Assembly (NCBI GenBank): GCA_944392835.1 | Contig: CALXYB010000004.1 | Span: 62,001 to 126,000, forward strand | Direction: 5' to 3' | Length of the DNA: 64,000 bases | Origin: an uncultured Alphaproteobacteria bacterium | Lineage (GTDB): Bacteria; Pseudomonadota; Alphaproteobacteria; RF32; CAG-239 | Part shown: positions 31,839-39,950 of the stretch, piece after piece | How positions within the stretch are numbered: position 1 is the first letter of the stretch | Layout of the letters: every line of letters starts with the position of its first letter | Made by a program: the position numbers and the translations under genes | Notes under the pieces: generated by a model | What the model saw: the letters and a program-made list of their open reading frames with translations, nothing else | Databases searched by the model: none | What the model was told of the DNA's origin: nothing

Positions 31839-32870
31839 TTATTTAAGCTCGTCTATTTCAACAACATTTCCCTGAGCTGCATCATCCGTAATATTGATGA
31901 CTTTGATGCTGAAATTCTTATATCCTTTATTCAAAAGATATGAACGAATTTCTATCGCACGGTTTAAGCTCTGTCTTTTTTTACGGAAAACATCTTCGCC
32001 ATTGTCATAGTTATAAGCCATAATGGCGATTTTGTTGGCTTTGGCATCATCAAAAGATGCTATTATGGCATCAATCTTTTCTTTAGCCACATCATCCAAC
32101 TCATATGATCCTTCGGCAAAGATGATTTCTCTCTTTACTTTCTCTATATTTTTCTCTGGCTCAGAAGCCAAGGAACCGGCCACGGGAAGCAGTGGTTCAA
32201 CCGTTTTTTCTTCCGCCGACTGTGTTTGTTGAACTTCTGGTTGCTCATTTTCGGCTGTCGGTTCTTTGGCTGGTTCTACAGGCTCGGCTACAACCTCTTT
32301 AACCGGAGCCGGAGTTATTGTTTCAGCCGGAGTCGTTTTTTCAACCTTAAACGGCATAGCCTGTGTTTCCGCTTGAGGGGCAACTTCTGCCTGCGGCGCA
32401 GCTTTTGCTTCAGGAAGTTTTACTTCTGCATTGTTTTCCGGTATTGTCTGTGGCTGCGATGCTAGAGTTTTTTCTGCCTGTTTTTCTGCTACCGGCTCCT
32501 TTTGTTGTGCAGCTTCCGGCTTAACAGTCTCTGGCATTATCTCTTTTGGCTTTTCCGGTATAATAACCTTCTCAGCTTTTTTCTTTTCTATCTTCTTTTG
32601 AGGTTTAGCTTTTTTGACAGTTTTCTTTTTCTCTGCCTTCTTGCTAACCTTTGTCGGTTTTGGCTCAGCTTTTTTTACTATCGGAAACTGCGGCGTATTT
32701 CTGATTACGGGGAAGAACGGCTCCGGTTTTCCGTAAGCTGAAGATGAATTATTACCACCGATTTCATCCAGAACCGAAAGGTCAACATAAACATCATCTG
32801 CGGCGAGTGTTTGTCTTGCCATTGTGCTACAAAACAGAACACTTGCTGCCAAAACCAAAATTTTACGCAT
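31839..32870 (-). CDS. OmpA-like protein with long Pro/Ala/Lys/Glu linker
   Basis: This 343-residue protein has a signal peptide (RQTLAADD). A low-complexity linker of about 170 residues is rich in Lys, Pro, Glu, Ala and Gln (for example KKTVKKAKPQKKIEKKKAEK). A C-terminal domain from about residue 240 (FAEGSYELDDVAKEKIDAII, RKKRQSLNRAIEIRSYLLNK) matches the OmpA/Pal peptidoglycan-binding fold. The linker resembles TonB-like periplasm-spanning regions. No barrel or lipobox is visible, so anchoring is by the fold binding peptidoglycan. It may link wall and membrane. Confidence 0.75.
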   Translation of the reverse strand: MRKILVLAASVLFCSTMARQTLAADDVYVDLSVLDEIGGNNSSSAYGKPEPFFPVIRNTPQFPIVKKAEPKPTKVSKKAEKKKTVKKAKPQKKIEKKKAEKVIIPEKPKEIMPETVKPEAAQQKEPVAEKQAEKTLASQPQTIPENNAEVKLPEAKAAPQAEVAPQAETQAMPFKVEKTTPAETITPAPVKEVVAEPVEPAKEPTAENEQPEVQQTQSAEEKTVEPLLPVAGSLASEPEKNIEKVKREIIFAEGSYELDDVAKEKIDAIIASFDDAKANKIAIMAYNYDNGEDVFRKKRQSLNRAIEIRSYLLNKGYKNFSIKVINITDDAAQGNVVEIDELK

Positions 32871-32896
32871 TGCTCTTCCCCATAATAAAAATTAAA

Positions 32897-33697
32897 TCAG
32901 TGCACCAAGTCATATACCTTTTTGGAAAGTTCGGCGTTGGTTGCTATCAGGTTACCGCTCTCCAAAACAAGATTCAACTGTTCTGTGCGGTTATCCTTCT
33001 GATTTATGTCCAAAATATATCCGCCTGCTTCTTTAACCAAAAGCAGACCGGCGGCAATCTCCGAAAACTTGTTACCTAAGCTTACCGTACCATCCAACTT
33101 ACCAGCGGCGACATAAGCCAAATCCAAGGAAACTGCGCCCAAAACACGAACATTGTCTGCAGCCTTGACAATTTTTTCATGCAACTTCAGATATTCTGAG
33201 GCTGTCTTTTTATAATTTACCAAGGTAGAGATGAGCGCATCAGCAACATCCTTGCGCGCAGAAACGCGAAGTCTTTCATGATTGCGGAAGCCTTCTTTAT
33301 AAGCTCCCTTACCTTTCTCCGCAAAGTACATTTCATCTGAGGCCGGATTATAAACCACAGCTGCCGTTATGGTATTATTCTCAAAAACAGCAACAGAAAC
33401 AGCAAAATGCGCAACACCATGAGCAAAGTTGCTCAAGCCATCAATCGGTGAAACGATAAAGTATGGACCTTGCGGTTTGGGTAAGCCATCTATAGCTATC
33501 GGATAATCCGGTCTGATTTTTGCCAATTCGGTTCTAAGCGCACGTTCTACCTTGCCGTAGGACATAATGACAAATTCTTTATACCCTTTGACCGAGGATT
33601 GCAGTTGTTCTATCTCGCTGAAGTCGCGGTTCAAAGAACCAGACGCTTTCTTCACGGCAGAGATTAACTGCGTCATAAAAGGTGAAAGATATGACAT
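32897..33697 (-). CDS. Inositol monophosphatase-like protein with lost metal ligands
   Basis: The 266-residue chain follows the IMPase/SuhB fold: SPIDGLSNFAHGVAHFAVSV at 83-102, VVYNPASDEMYFAEKGKGAY, GAVSLDLAYVAAGKLDG near 187, and FSEIAAGLLLVKEAGGY. True enzymes have DPxDGTxNF and WDxAAG, plus acidic ligands before them. Here the first Asp is Ser (SPIDGL), the WD pair is SE, and the GDxVTxxD region reads VKGYKEFVIMSYGK. Catalysis is doubtful. It starts one base after efp, in the common alphaproteobacterial efp-IMPase pair, so it may have a regulatory role. Confidence 0.8.
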   Translation of the reverse strand: MSYLSPFMTQLISAVKKASGSLNRDFSEIEQLQSSVKGYKEFVIMSYGKVERALRTELAKIRPDYPIAIDGLPKPQGPYFIVSPIDGLSNFAHGVAHFAVSVAVFENNTITAAVVYNPASDEMYFAEKGKGAYKEGFRNHERLRVSARKDVADALISTLVNYKKTASEYLKLHEKIVKAADNVRVLGAVSLDLAYVAAGKLDGTVSLGNKFSEIAAGLLLVKEAGGYILDINQKDNRTEQLNLVLESGNLIATNAELSKKVYDLVH

Positions 33698-33698
33698 G

Positions 33699-34262
33699 TT
33701 ATTTTGCTCTCTCTACATAGTTAGCTTCAGCGGTACCGACAACAATTTTGTCTCCGGTATTGATGAAGGGGGGAACCATACAACGAACACCATTGTCCAA
33801 GATAGCCGGTTTATAAGAAGAAGCTGCGGTTTGACCTTTAACAACAGGCTCTGTTTCAACAACTTCGCAAGTTACCTGCAAGGGAAGTTCAACAGAAATC
33901 GGACGACCTTCAATGAAGTCTACATGAACAGCCATACCTTCCGTCATAAACGGACGAGAATCGCCTAAGATATCAGCCGGCATTGTGAATTGGTCAAAAG
34001 TATCGCTTTCCATAAAGGTCAAGCCATTGCTGTCTTCAAACAAGAATTGGCAATCTCTTTCTTCAACCATCAGTTTTTCTACGTTATCTTCAGTTCTGAA
34101 ACGTTCGTTGGTTTTGGTACCTTCTTCAACAGACTTCAGTTCAACTTGCATAAATGCACCGCCTTTACCCGGTTTAATATGCATAGCCTTTACGACTGTC
34201 CAGGGTTTACCTTTGTATTCAATTACCCAACCAATTCTGATTGATCCTGCTAACTGTTTCAT
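33699..34262 (-). CDS. efp: Translation elongation factor P
   Basis: EF-P relieves ribosome stalling at consecutive prolines. The 187-residue protein has the three OB-like domains; the modifiable Lys lies in MHIKPGKGGAFMQVELKS, and the C-terminal VRCMVPPFINTGDKIVVGTA matches the family signature. The long proline-rich stretches in the OmpA-like protein next door are examples of proteins needing it. It is followed after one base by the IMPase-like gene. Confidence 0.95.
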   Translation of the reverse strand: MKQLAGSIRIGWVIEYKGKPWTVVKAMHIKPGKGGAFMQVELKSVEEGTKTNERFRTEDNVEKLMVEERDCQFLFEDSNGLTFMESDTFDQFTMPADILGDSRPFMTEGMAVHVDFIEGRPISVELPLQVTCEVVETEPVVKGQTAASSYKPAILDNGVRCMVPPFINTGDKIVVGTAEANYVERAK

Positions 34263-34311
34263 ATTTATTCTCCATATTTACAATTTTTGAAATGAAATGA
34301 TTAAGGGCAAG

Positions 34312-34854
34312 TTAATCTAATCTTTGCTTTTTAGCAACAAAAATCTTATATGACTTGTCATTTAATATTACAATATCGGCATTTAAGTTTTCAAAATCCA
34401 CGCCTTCTTCACAGAGAATCGCAGATTGAATTAAAAACAACTCAGAATACCAAGATACAAGTTCTCGGGTATGTTCCAGTCCTTCTTTCCAAGCCTGAAA
34501 GATTATGAAATCCGGCTCGCATTCGCTGGCTATCATCGCCTCGTGGCGGCGGTTGCGCACGATTAAACCCGAAACCTTATCACTCCCGGCCGCTTTTTTG
34601 GCTTTTTCATATTCGGCTTTTATTTTTTCTGCGTGAGACACATCCAAGACAAAACCATCCAGTCCCAATTCTTTACTCAAAGCCGGTGCATTTTCACCTT
34701 GTACCAAAACCAACTTTTGAGCTCGGGCCGCTTTTTTAGCAAAGTCTGACATAAACTTCTTGCTCAAACTTGATGTTAAAAGGTAACATTCTATGGCAGA
34801 ATCTTGAATCAGCTCATCATTTTCTTCGGTGATTGTGATAATAAACTTTTGCAT
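34312..34854 (-). CDS. Thiamine phosphate synthase-like protein, divergent
   Basis: This 180-residue protein is weakly similar to the ThiE/TenI TIM-barrel family: KLVLVQGENAPALSKELGLD then GFVLDVSH resembles the region after the conserved Lys, and PDFIIFQAWKEG follows. The substrate-binding residues and the GPIFxTxTK and GGI motifs of functional ThiE were not seen. The length is also short. It sits next to efp in the usual alphaproteobacterial neighbourhood. It may be a degraded or repurposed relative. Confidence 0.5.
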   Translation of the reverse strand: MQKFIITITEENDELIQDSAIECYLLTSSLSKKFMSDFAKKAARAQKLVLVQGENAPALSKELGLDGFVLDVSHAEKIKAEYEKAKKAAGSDKVSGLIVRNRRHEAMIASECEPDFIIFQAWKEGLEHTRELVSWYSELFLIQSAILCEEGVDFENLNADIVILNDKSYKIFVAKKQRLD

Positions 34855-34946
34855 AATTTCGTTTGCCGCTTGTAATTGATTTTTTATGTTATAATATGCT
34901 CTTCAATATACTTAAAGAATCTTGTAAAAGAAAGAGAATTTTGATT

Positions 34947-35216
34947 ATGGACGTTAAAAATTCCGATTTGCCGATGACGGCAGATGCTCTTGCCTCTCTC
35001 TGCGAGGCTTTGGACAAGCTTAGTTCTTCACTTTCCTTAAAAAAAGAAGAGCTTGCTTTGCAAAAGAAAAATTGTGAAGGCAAACTCAAAGAAAGCGAAG
35101 ATAAAATTGCTTTTTTGAAAGAAAATTCAGCCAACATCATCGGACAAATGGACGAGATTATTTTGAAACTGGACAACGTATTGGAAAACAATGGCTCAAG
35201 TAACAATAACAATTAA
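34947..35216 (+). CDS. DUF4164-type small coiled-coil protein
   Basis: The start is the ATG at 34947 (MDVKNSDLPMTADALASLCE) rather than the far-upstream frame. The 89-residue protein is one long coiled coil (LSLKKEELALQKKNCEGKLK) ending in Asn/Ser. It overlaps zapA by 26 bases in another frame. Small coiled-coil genes directly before zapA are typical of alphaproteobacteria, and a role in Z-ring assembly is likely but unproven. Confidence 0.75.
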   Translation: MDVKNSDLPMTADALASLCEALDKLSSSLSLKKEELALQKKNCEGKLKESEDKIAFLKENSANIIGQMDEIILKLDNVLENNGSSNNNN

Positions 35217-35544
35217 TTCTCGCGAATATGCCGTTGCCTGTGAAGACGGGCAGGAAGTTCGCATCTTACAGCTTGCTCGTATGCTGGATGAAAAAGCAAA
35301 GCTCTTAACTGAAGCTAGCGGTCAGGTCAATGAAAATATGCTGCTTGCAATGGTCGGGTTGCTTTTGGCTGACGAATTGTCCGAATTGCGTAAGGGAAAT
35401 CCGGCTCCGACAGCTGTTCAATCCCCCTCGCCCGCGGCCTTTGATAAGCAGCGACTCCTTGAAACAGATAAGCTTACGGCTGAGGCTCTGGATAAGATTA
35501 CAAAGCAGATAAATTTTGTTGCAAATCAAATAGAATCATTGTAA
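35191..35544 (+). CDS. zapA: Cell division protein ZapA
   Basis: ZapA crosslinks FtsZ filaments. The 117-residue protein begins MAQVTITINSREYAVACEDG, followed by QEVRILQLARMLDEKAKLL and the coiled-coil helix NENMLLAMVGLLLADELSEL, all typical. It overlaps the preceding coiled-coil gene and is followed by a 6S-like RNA, an order known in alphaproteobacteria. Confidence 0.93.
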   Translation: MAQVTITINSREYAVACEDGQEVRILQLARMLDEKAKLLTEASGQVNENMLLAMVGLLLADELSELRKGNPAPTAVQSPSPAAFDKQRLLETDKLTAEALDKITKQINFVANQIESL

Positions 35545-35554
35545 GCTAGCGGCA

Positions 35555-35720
35555 TAGGAGGCGAGCTGTCCGGTACGTAGTTTCCGCAGATCTTCCGAGC
35601 CAACATTTTTATTTAGGGAGCTGTCACTGTTTAAACCCTGGTTTAATTAAATGGCACCCACTTTGTGAGAAGCGGTTCGATAAGAATGTCATTATACGGC
35701 TGAGACGGCCCCTCCAGTTT
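35555..35720 (+). ncRNA. 6S RNA (ssrS)-like regulatory RNA
   Basis: The 160-170-base stretch between zapA and the YmdB-type gene has no coding frame. Its ends pair: GGAGG (35557-35561) with CCTCC (35711-35715) and CTGTC (35566-35570) with GACGG (35704-35708), leaving a large internal region, as in 6S RNA. The location downstream of zapA is where alphaproteobacteria keep ssrS. 6S RNA binds the housekeeping RNA polymerase in stationary phase. The internal bubble was not checked by folding, and ends are approximate. Confidence 0.65.
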
Positions 35721-35725
35721 TTTAT

Positions 35726-35746
35726 AAATCCCGTTGCGGGATTTTT
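35726..35746 (+). terminator. Terminator of the 6S-like RNA
   Basis: AAATCCC and GGGATTT pair over GTTGC with five T at the end. Confidence 0.7.
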
Positions 35747-35777
35747 GCGTTTTAAAATATTTTGAAAGTTTGTTTAA

Positions 35778-36560
35778 GTGAAAATCATTTATTGCGGTGA
35801 TGTCGTCGGAAGAGCAGGACGTGAAGCTGTTCTTAATAATCTGCCTGAACTTCGTGAAATCTATAAACCCGATGTGATTGTGGTTAATGTGGAAAATGCG
35901 GCTCATGGATTTGGGGTCAGCCCCGGAATCTGCCGCGACTTTTTGGATAAAGGTGTTGATGCCTTGGTTACGGGAAACCATGTTTGGCAACAACGAGATA
36001 TAATCCCTTTTCTTAATGACTGCAAAAAAATTGTGCGTCCGCTAAACTATCCCGAAGATTTACCGGGGCGCGGGGCTATTGAAATTGAGCTTGCCAATGG
36101 CAAAAAAATCTTGGTTGCACAAGTTTTAGGACGCTTGTTTATGGAAGCCGTGGATTGTCCGGCACAAGCGATTGAAAAACTTTTGAAAAACTATACTCTC
36201 GGTAAAAATATTGCAGCTATCTTGGTTGATATTCATGCTGAAGCAACTTCTGAAAAACTGGCTATGGGTTATTTTCTGGATGGACGCGTTTCCATCGTTG
36301 CCGGCACACATACGCATGTGCCTACGGCTGATGCCAGAATCCTTCCTAAAGGAACCGCTTATATTACGGATGTCGGAATGTGCGGCGATTATGAGTCTGT
36401 TCTGGGATTTGAAGTTGAGGAGCCCATTAACCGCCTTAACCGCCGTTATACAGGCGGCCGCCTTGTTCCGGCCAAGGGGAAAGGTACTTTGTTTGGGATT
36501 TTTGTTGAAACCGATGATGCTACAGGTCTGGCAAAATCCGTTACTCAGATTAAACTTTAG
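35778..36560 (+). CDS. YmdB-type metallophosphoesterase (TIGR00282 family)
   Basis: This 260-residue enzyme starts with GTG (MKIIYCGDVVGRAGREAV). Metal-binding motifs are GDVVGRAG, NVENAAHGFG, TGNHVWQQRD, DIHAEATSEK and AGTHTHVPTADAR, the pattern of YmdB-like cyclic-nucleotide phosphodiesterases and phosphatases. Length is normal. It follows the 6S-like RNA and may share a transcript. A terminator follows. Substrate in this organism is unknown. Confidence 0.9.
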   Translation: MKIIYCGDVVGRAGREAVLNNLPELREIYKPDVIVVNVENAAHGFGVSPGICRDFLDKGVDALVTGNHVWQQRDIIPFLNDCKKIVRPLNYPEDLPGRGAIEIELANGKKILVAQVLGRLFMEAVDCPAQAIEKLLKNYTLGKNIAAILVDIHAEATSEKLAMGYFLDGRVSIVAGTHTHVPTADARILPKGTAYITDVGMCGDYESVLGFEVEEPINRLNRRYTGGRLVPAKGKGTLFGIFVETDDATGLAKSVTQIKL

Positions 36561-36581
36561 GTTCTTTATGTTTATAAAAAT

Positions 36582-36624
36582 AAAAAAGCTTTTCAAAGGT
36601 GTTTGGCCAATGAAAAGCTTTTTT
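36582..36624 (+). terminator. Terminator after the phosphoesterase gene
   Basis: AAAAAGCTTTTCA pairs with TGAAAAGCTTTTT across a 15-20-base loop and is followed by T. Confidence 0.7.
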
Positions 36625-36637
36625 GTTTAAGTTAATC

Positions 36638-36988
36638 TTACTTCTCTTCCCATTCGTCCGGTAAAACCTCGCGAATAGCACGAAACTTGATTTTTTCCAG
36701 CTTCCGACAGAATCCGAGCATTACTTTGATAAGCAAGAACTCGTAATATTTTCCATCTTCCAACTTCAAATCGCCTTGGCAGACGACTTTGATTTTGTCT
36801 TTTTCTTCCGCGCTGAAAATCGGAAACTGAGGTTTGCCGTCTTCAACTTTGGCTACATAACTTTTTCCAACTTCATAACGTCCGTAGACCTCAGCAGAAC
36901 CACGGCGAGTTGCAGCATAAAGAACTCTCGGTACATTGTCTGTTGATGTAATCAGACCACCGTTCAAGGAAAATTTTTTTGTTTCCAT
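36638..36988 (-). CDS. Small protein of unknown function
   Basis: This 116-residue soluble protein has no signal peptide. Visible features are a Gly/Arg-rich beta region (RVLYAATRRGSAEVYGRYEV), KIKVVCQGDLKLEDGKYYEF and a basic end (KFRAIREVLPDEWEEK). It has a good promoter upstream (37094-37121). No family was recognised; a small cytosolic binding protein is the most one can say. Confidence 0.6.
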   Translation of the reverse strand: METKKFSLNGGLITSTDNVPRVLYAATRRGSAEVYGRYEVGKSYVAKVEDGKPQFPIFSAEEKDKIKVVCQGDLKLEDGKYYEFLLIKVMLGFCRKLEKIKFRAIREVLPDEWEEK

Positions 36989-37093
36989 ACAATTTTATTT
37001 TAAAAGTTCAACAATCTTTTTTCGCTATTTTCAGGTTTTTGAAATAAGATTTTAGTCTAAAATTTATCTCTAATAATAGCTTTTGTATTGCTG

Positions 37094-37121
37094 AATATAG
37101 TACGGTGATATTTTCTGTCAA
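37094..37121 (-). promoter_or_regulatory. Promoter of the gene at 36638
   Basis: The minus strand has TTGACA, a 16-base spacer and TATATT. The gene starts 106 bases downstream. Confidence 0.6.
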
Positions 37122-37161
37122 GCCGAAATAGACAAAACATCTTCCTTTATACACAAGATTA

Positions 37162-38346
37162 TCAGAGTTCCGGTCCGGTATAAATCTTGCTGCCGTCAGG
37201 GATTTTTGCTCCAACACCTTTTGCCAAGAATTCGGCTCTAACAAAACCCATTTCGCCATTGTCTATCTGCACACGATACCAGATATTATCCGGTGTGTAG
37301 CCCGTCATACGTACGGTTTGCCTTGGTTTTAAGGTTGCCATAACATCAAAGTCATCTGAGGGACCGTGCATGGCTTTGGTTTCGGCTTTGGTATGATATA
37401 ATAGTCTTGTATCTTGCGGGTCTGCAGGTAAATCTATTATTCTTCCGACCACCATATCATCAACCGTTTCTCCGCCGGTGCGGAACTGGACTTGCTGAAA
37501 ATAGGTTATCTCATTCTTCTTGGCAAAGTATTTTGTTAACTCAGAATCTGTCATTACACGGCTGGTTAAAGACAGTAAAACAGCCAAAACCAGCACGGCC
37601 GGAATAACCAGCTGCAAGGCTTTTAATTTGCCCCAATTCCATAAAGGAAGCTTTGCTGATGTGCGAATATTAAGCATTGCAATAAACTTATTCAGCAAGC
37701 CTTTCTGATAAGTATTGGCATAATATCCGGCCTGTAAAGCCGACAGCAACGCCTGCTCTTTTTTGCCGTCTTCCCAATAAGCCACAGCATTATGCGTTAA
37801 AAGCGTGAAGTTATCCTGACGATTGGTATTTATCCCTTTAATATTTTCTATTAAGGCCTGCAGATTTTTTCCCAAAGCCTTCGGGTGCCACCAACCCAAG
37901 AACCAGTTTGAAACCGAGGCTAATAAAACTGCGGTCTGCGCTTCCTTGAAATTGCAGATTTCATAATTTTCAACATCAGAAAACTTAAAAATCTTTCCTG
38001 TTACTTGTCTTAACACCAAAGCTCGGACAGTTACATCTTCTTCCCCGCTGCGATTTTTATATGCCTTTAAGGCATTGATGTCCGGAAAGCTTTCTTTCGG
38101 GTGAGCCTGCGCCATTAAGTCATATATCAGGCGCGAAGTTTCGTCTTTCAAAACATCGTAAGCAACAGATAATTTTTGAAACTTCTCCAAAGCATTTTCA
38201 TCAGGGTTACGGTCTGGGTGCAAAACTTTGGCTTGCTCACGGTAATTTTGTTTTATCTCCTCTTCTCCGGCATTGTAAGCTACTCCCAAAATAGCATAAT
38301 AGCCTAAGGGGTCAAAAGAAAATGTTTTGTTCTCAGTCTTGCTCAT
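37162..38346 (-). CDS. J-domain protein with membrane helix and SH3-like end
   Basis: This 394-residue protein starts with a DnaJ J-domain (about residues 12-80) with HPD in KVLHPDRNPDENALEKF. A middle helical region follows, then one membrane helix (ALQLVIPAVLVLAVLLSL) and a C-terminal bacterial SH3-like region (VRMTGYTPDNIWYRVQIDNG then EMGFVRAEFL). It would recruit DnaK to the membrane. The gene overlaps the FliK-like gene by four bases at the end of the flagellar cluster and is probably co-transcribed with it. Confidence 0.75.
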   Translation of the reverse strand: MSKTENKTFSFDPLGYYAILGVAYNAGEEEIKQNYREQAKVLHPDRNPDENALEKFQKLSVAYDVLKDETSRLIYDLMAQAHPKESFPDINALKAYKNRSGEEDVTVRALVLRQVTGKIFKFSDVENYEICNFKEAQTAVLLASVSNWFLGWWHPKALGKNLQALIENIKGINTNRQDNFTLLTHNAVAYWEDGKKEQALLSALQAGYYANTYQKGLLNKFIAMLNIRTSAKLPLWNWGKLKALQLVIPAVLVLAVLLSLTSRVMTDSELTKYFAKKNEITYFQQVQFRTGGETVDDMVVGRIIDLPADPQDTRLLYHTKAETKAMHGPSDDFDVMATLKPRQTVRMTGYTPDNIWYRVQIDNGEMGFVRAEFLAKGVGAKIPDGSKIYTGPEL

Positions 38347-39950
38347 ATATAAATTCCGTCTGCTAAAATTTCATTTTCGGCGTTATCTTCGCATATTTTA
38401 ATAAACTTTTCTTTAACATTAATCTTAACATTACCTGAATAGCCTTCTTCATACAAAGTATTCTTAAACAAACGCATAATATTGGCACAGAAGTCAGAAT
38501 CTATCTCTCGCTCGGTTCTTATCACCAAGTCAAACCTTTTATCTTTAGCTAAGGCAAAACCATCAAACTGAAAAGAACCCAAACGGCTGAAGTTGGTATC
38601 CACCACAAAACGTGTGCCATATAATCTGTTTTCTTTGCGTTTTTTCTTTTCTTCCTCATCCAGAATTTTTTTAACAGCTATTCTGATTTTATTTATTGTC
38701 TGACCATTAAGCACGGGGACTTCCATAATCCGCCAATTTATACCATCCTGATTGGATGATACAAACATCGTCCCAAGTTTCGCAACTACCTCTCTGCCCT
38801 CTTTGGTGGCGCTCAACTTATCAACAATCTCTGCTCCCAACCATTTGCTTAAATTATGTTCACTTCCGGCTTTGATATATGACACCATATTGGCTAACAT
38901 CTTCGGAGATGACGGCTCAGGAATTTTATTTAATACTGCCGCTGCTAATTCCTGCTGTCCGGCGTTAATCAGAGGCTTTAGAATCTTCATTATATTATCC
39001 GGCACGGCATTTTTGGCAGCATTATGCGCAACTGCGGTTTGTTCGGTTAAAGCCTCGGTTAATTTGGGCAAAACCTCCTCAAAGCCCTCTATCTCCAACA
39101 ACAAAGGCAGACCATTGCCGAGCTTGGGCGGATTATTCAGCGGAAGCTCTGCCAAAGGGGTTTTGAGCAAGACCATACCATTATCCGGTCTAACATCTGA
39201 CGGAACAACAAAGGTCTGACCTTTCAAGCTGCTTAGTTCCGTTTTAATCTGACCTACGGCATCTTGCAGACTAATTTTTCCCTCGCCGAATGAGTGCAAT
39301 ATGTTATGAATATTTACGACTTGCGGCTTTAAATTCGGCTCGGAAGTTTCTAATGTCTGTTGCGGTTGCAAGCTGACAGAGACACGTGAGGACAGATTGG
39401 CAAATTCTTGTAGCAAGGGTTGAATTTTGGCTTGCGGAATTTTTAACTCCGTTGCCATTTTTTCAAGTACATTTTCCGCTCTTAAAGGTGTGGCTTCCAT
39501 TGGTGGAAGTTTGGCATTTGTATCCTTAATAATGGCTTGAGCCATTTCACCTTTAGGCAAATTTTCGGCCTGAGGTACAATAAATTTTGTCGGATTTTCG
39601 TTGTTTACCGACACGAGTTTAACGGCAATTGTTCCGTCTTTTTGCGGCTGCAATTTTAGTTCCAAATTATCCGTCGGCAAAGCTGAGGGAAGTTTTATCG
39701 GTGTATCCAATTTTAGCTCAACGGGAATTTTTATGAGTTGGTTATTGATGGTTAGGCTGATGGTTCCCGAAAAGTTTTTCAAAGCATTTTGCTTAGCGGA
39801 AGATAAAACTTCCAGCATTGCGCTTTGCCCTATGGTAATACTTTCTCCGCCTAGCTGTCCGCCCAAATTTTCTATGCTGCCGGTGATGGGTTTGTCTGTT
39901 GTCGGCGTGCTTATTTGCGGCGTGTTCAGGGGCGGAATAACATTACTCAT
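38343..39950 (-). CDS. FliK-like hook-length-control-type protein
   Basis: This 535-residue protein has a long Pro/Leu/Asn-rich linker region and a C-terminal domain (about 430-520) with GSFQFDGFALAKDKRFDLVI, then FCANIMRLFKNTLYEEGYSG and NVKINVK. That pattern resembles the C-terminal domain of FliK-type hook-length control proteins. A separate, better FliK is at 52287-53951, so this is a second one or a divergent relative. It overlaps flhG by eight bases and ends the flagellar gene run. Confidence 0.55.
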   Translation of the reverse strand: MSNVIPPLNTPQISTPTTDKPITGSIENLGGQLGGESITIGQSAMLEVLSSAKQNALKNFSGTISLTINNQLIKIPVELKLDTPIKLPSALPTDNLELKLQPQKDGTIAVKLVSVNNENPTKFIVPQAENLPKGEMAQAIIKDTNAKLPPMEATPLRAENVLEKMATELKIPQAKIQPLLQEFANLSSRVSVSLQPQQTLETSEPNLKPQVVNIHNILHSFGEGKISLQDAVGQIKTELSSLKGQTFVVPSDVRPDNGMVLLKTPLAELPLNNPPKLGNGLPLLLEIEGFEEVLPKLTEALTEQTAVAHNAAKNAVPDNIMKILKPLINAGQQELAAAVLNKIPEPSSPKMLANMVSYIKAGSEHNLSKWLGAEIVDKLSATKEGREVVAKLGTMFVSSNQDGINWRIMEVPVLNGQTINKIRIAVKKILDEEEKKKRKENRLYGTRFVVDTNFSRLGSFQFDGFALAKDKRFDLVIRTEREIDSDFCANIMRLFKNTLYEEGYSGNVKINVKEKFIKICEDNAENEILADGIYI

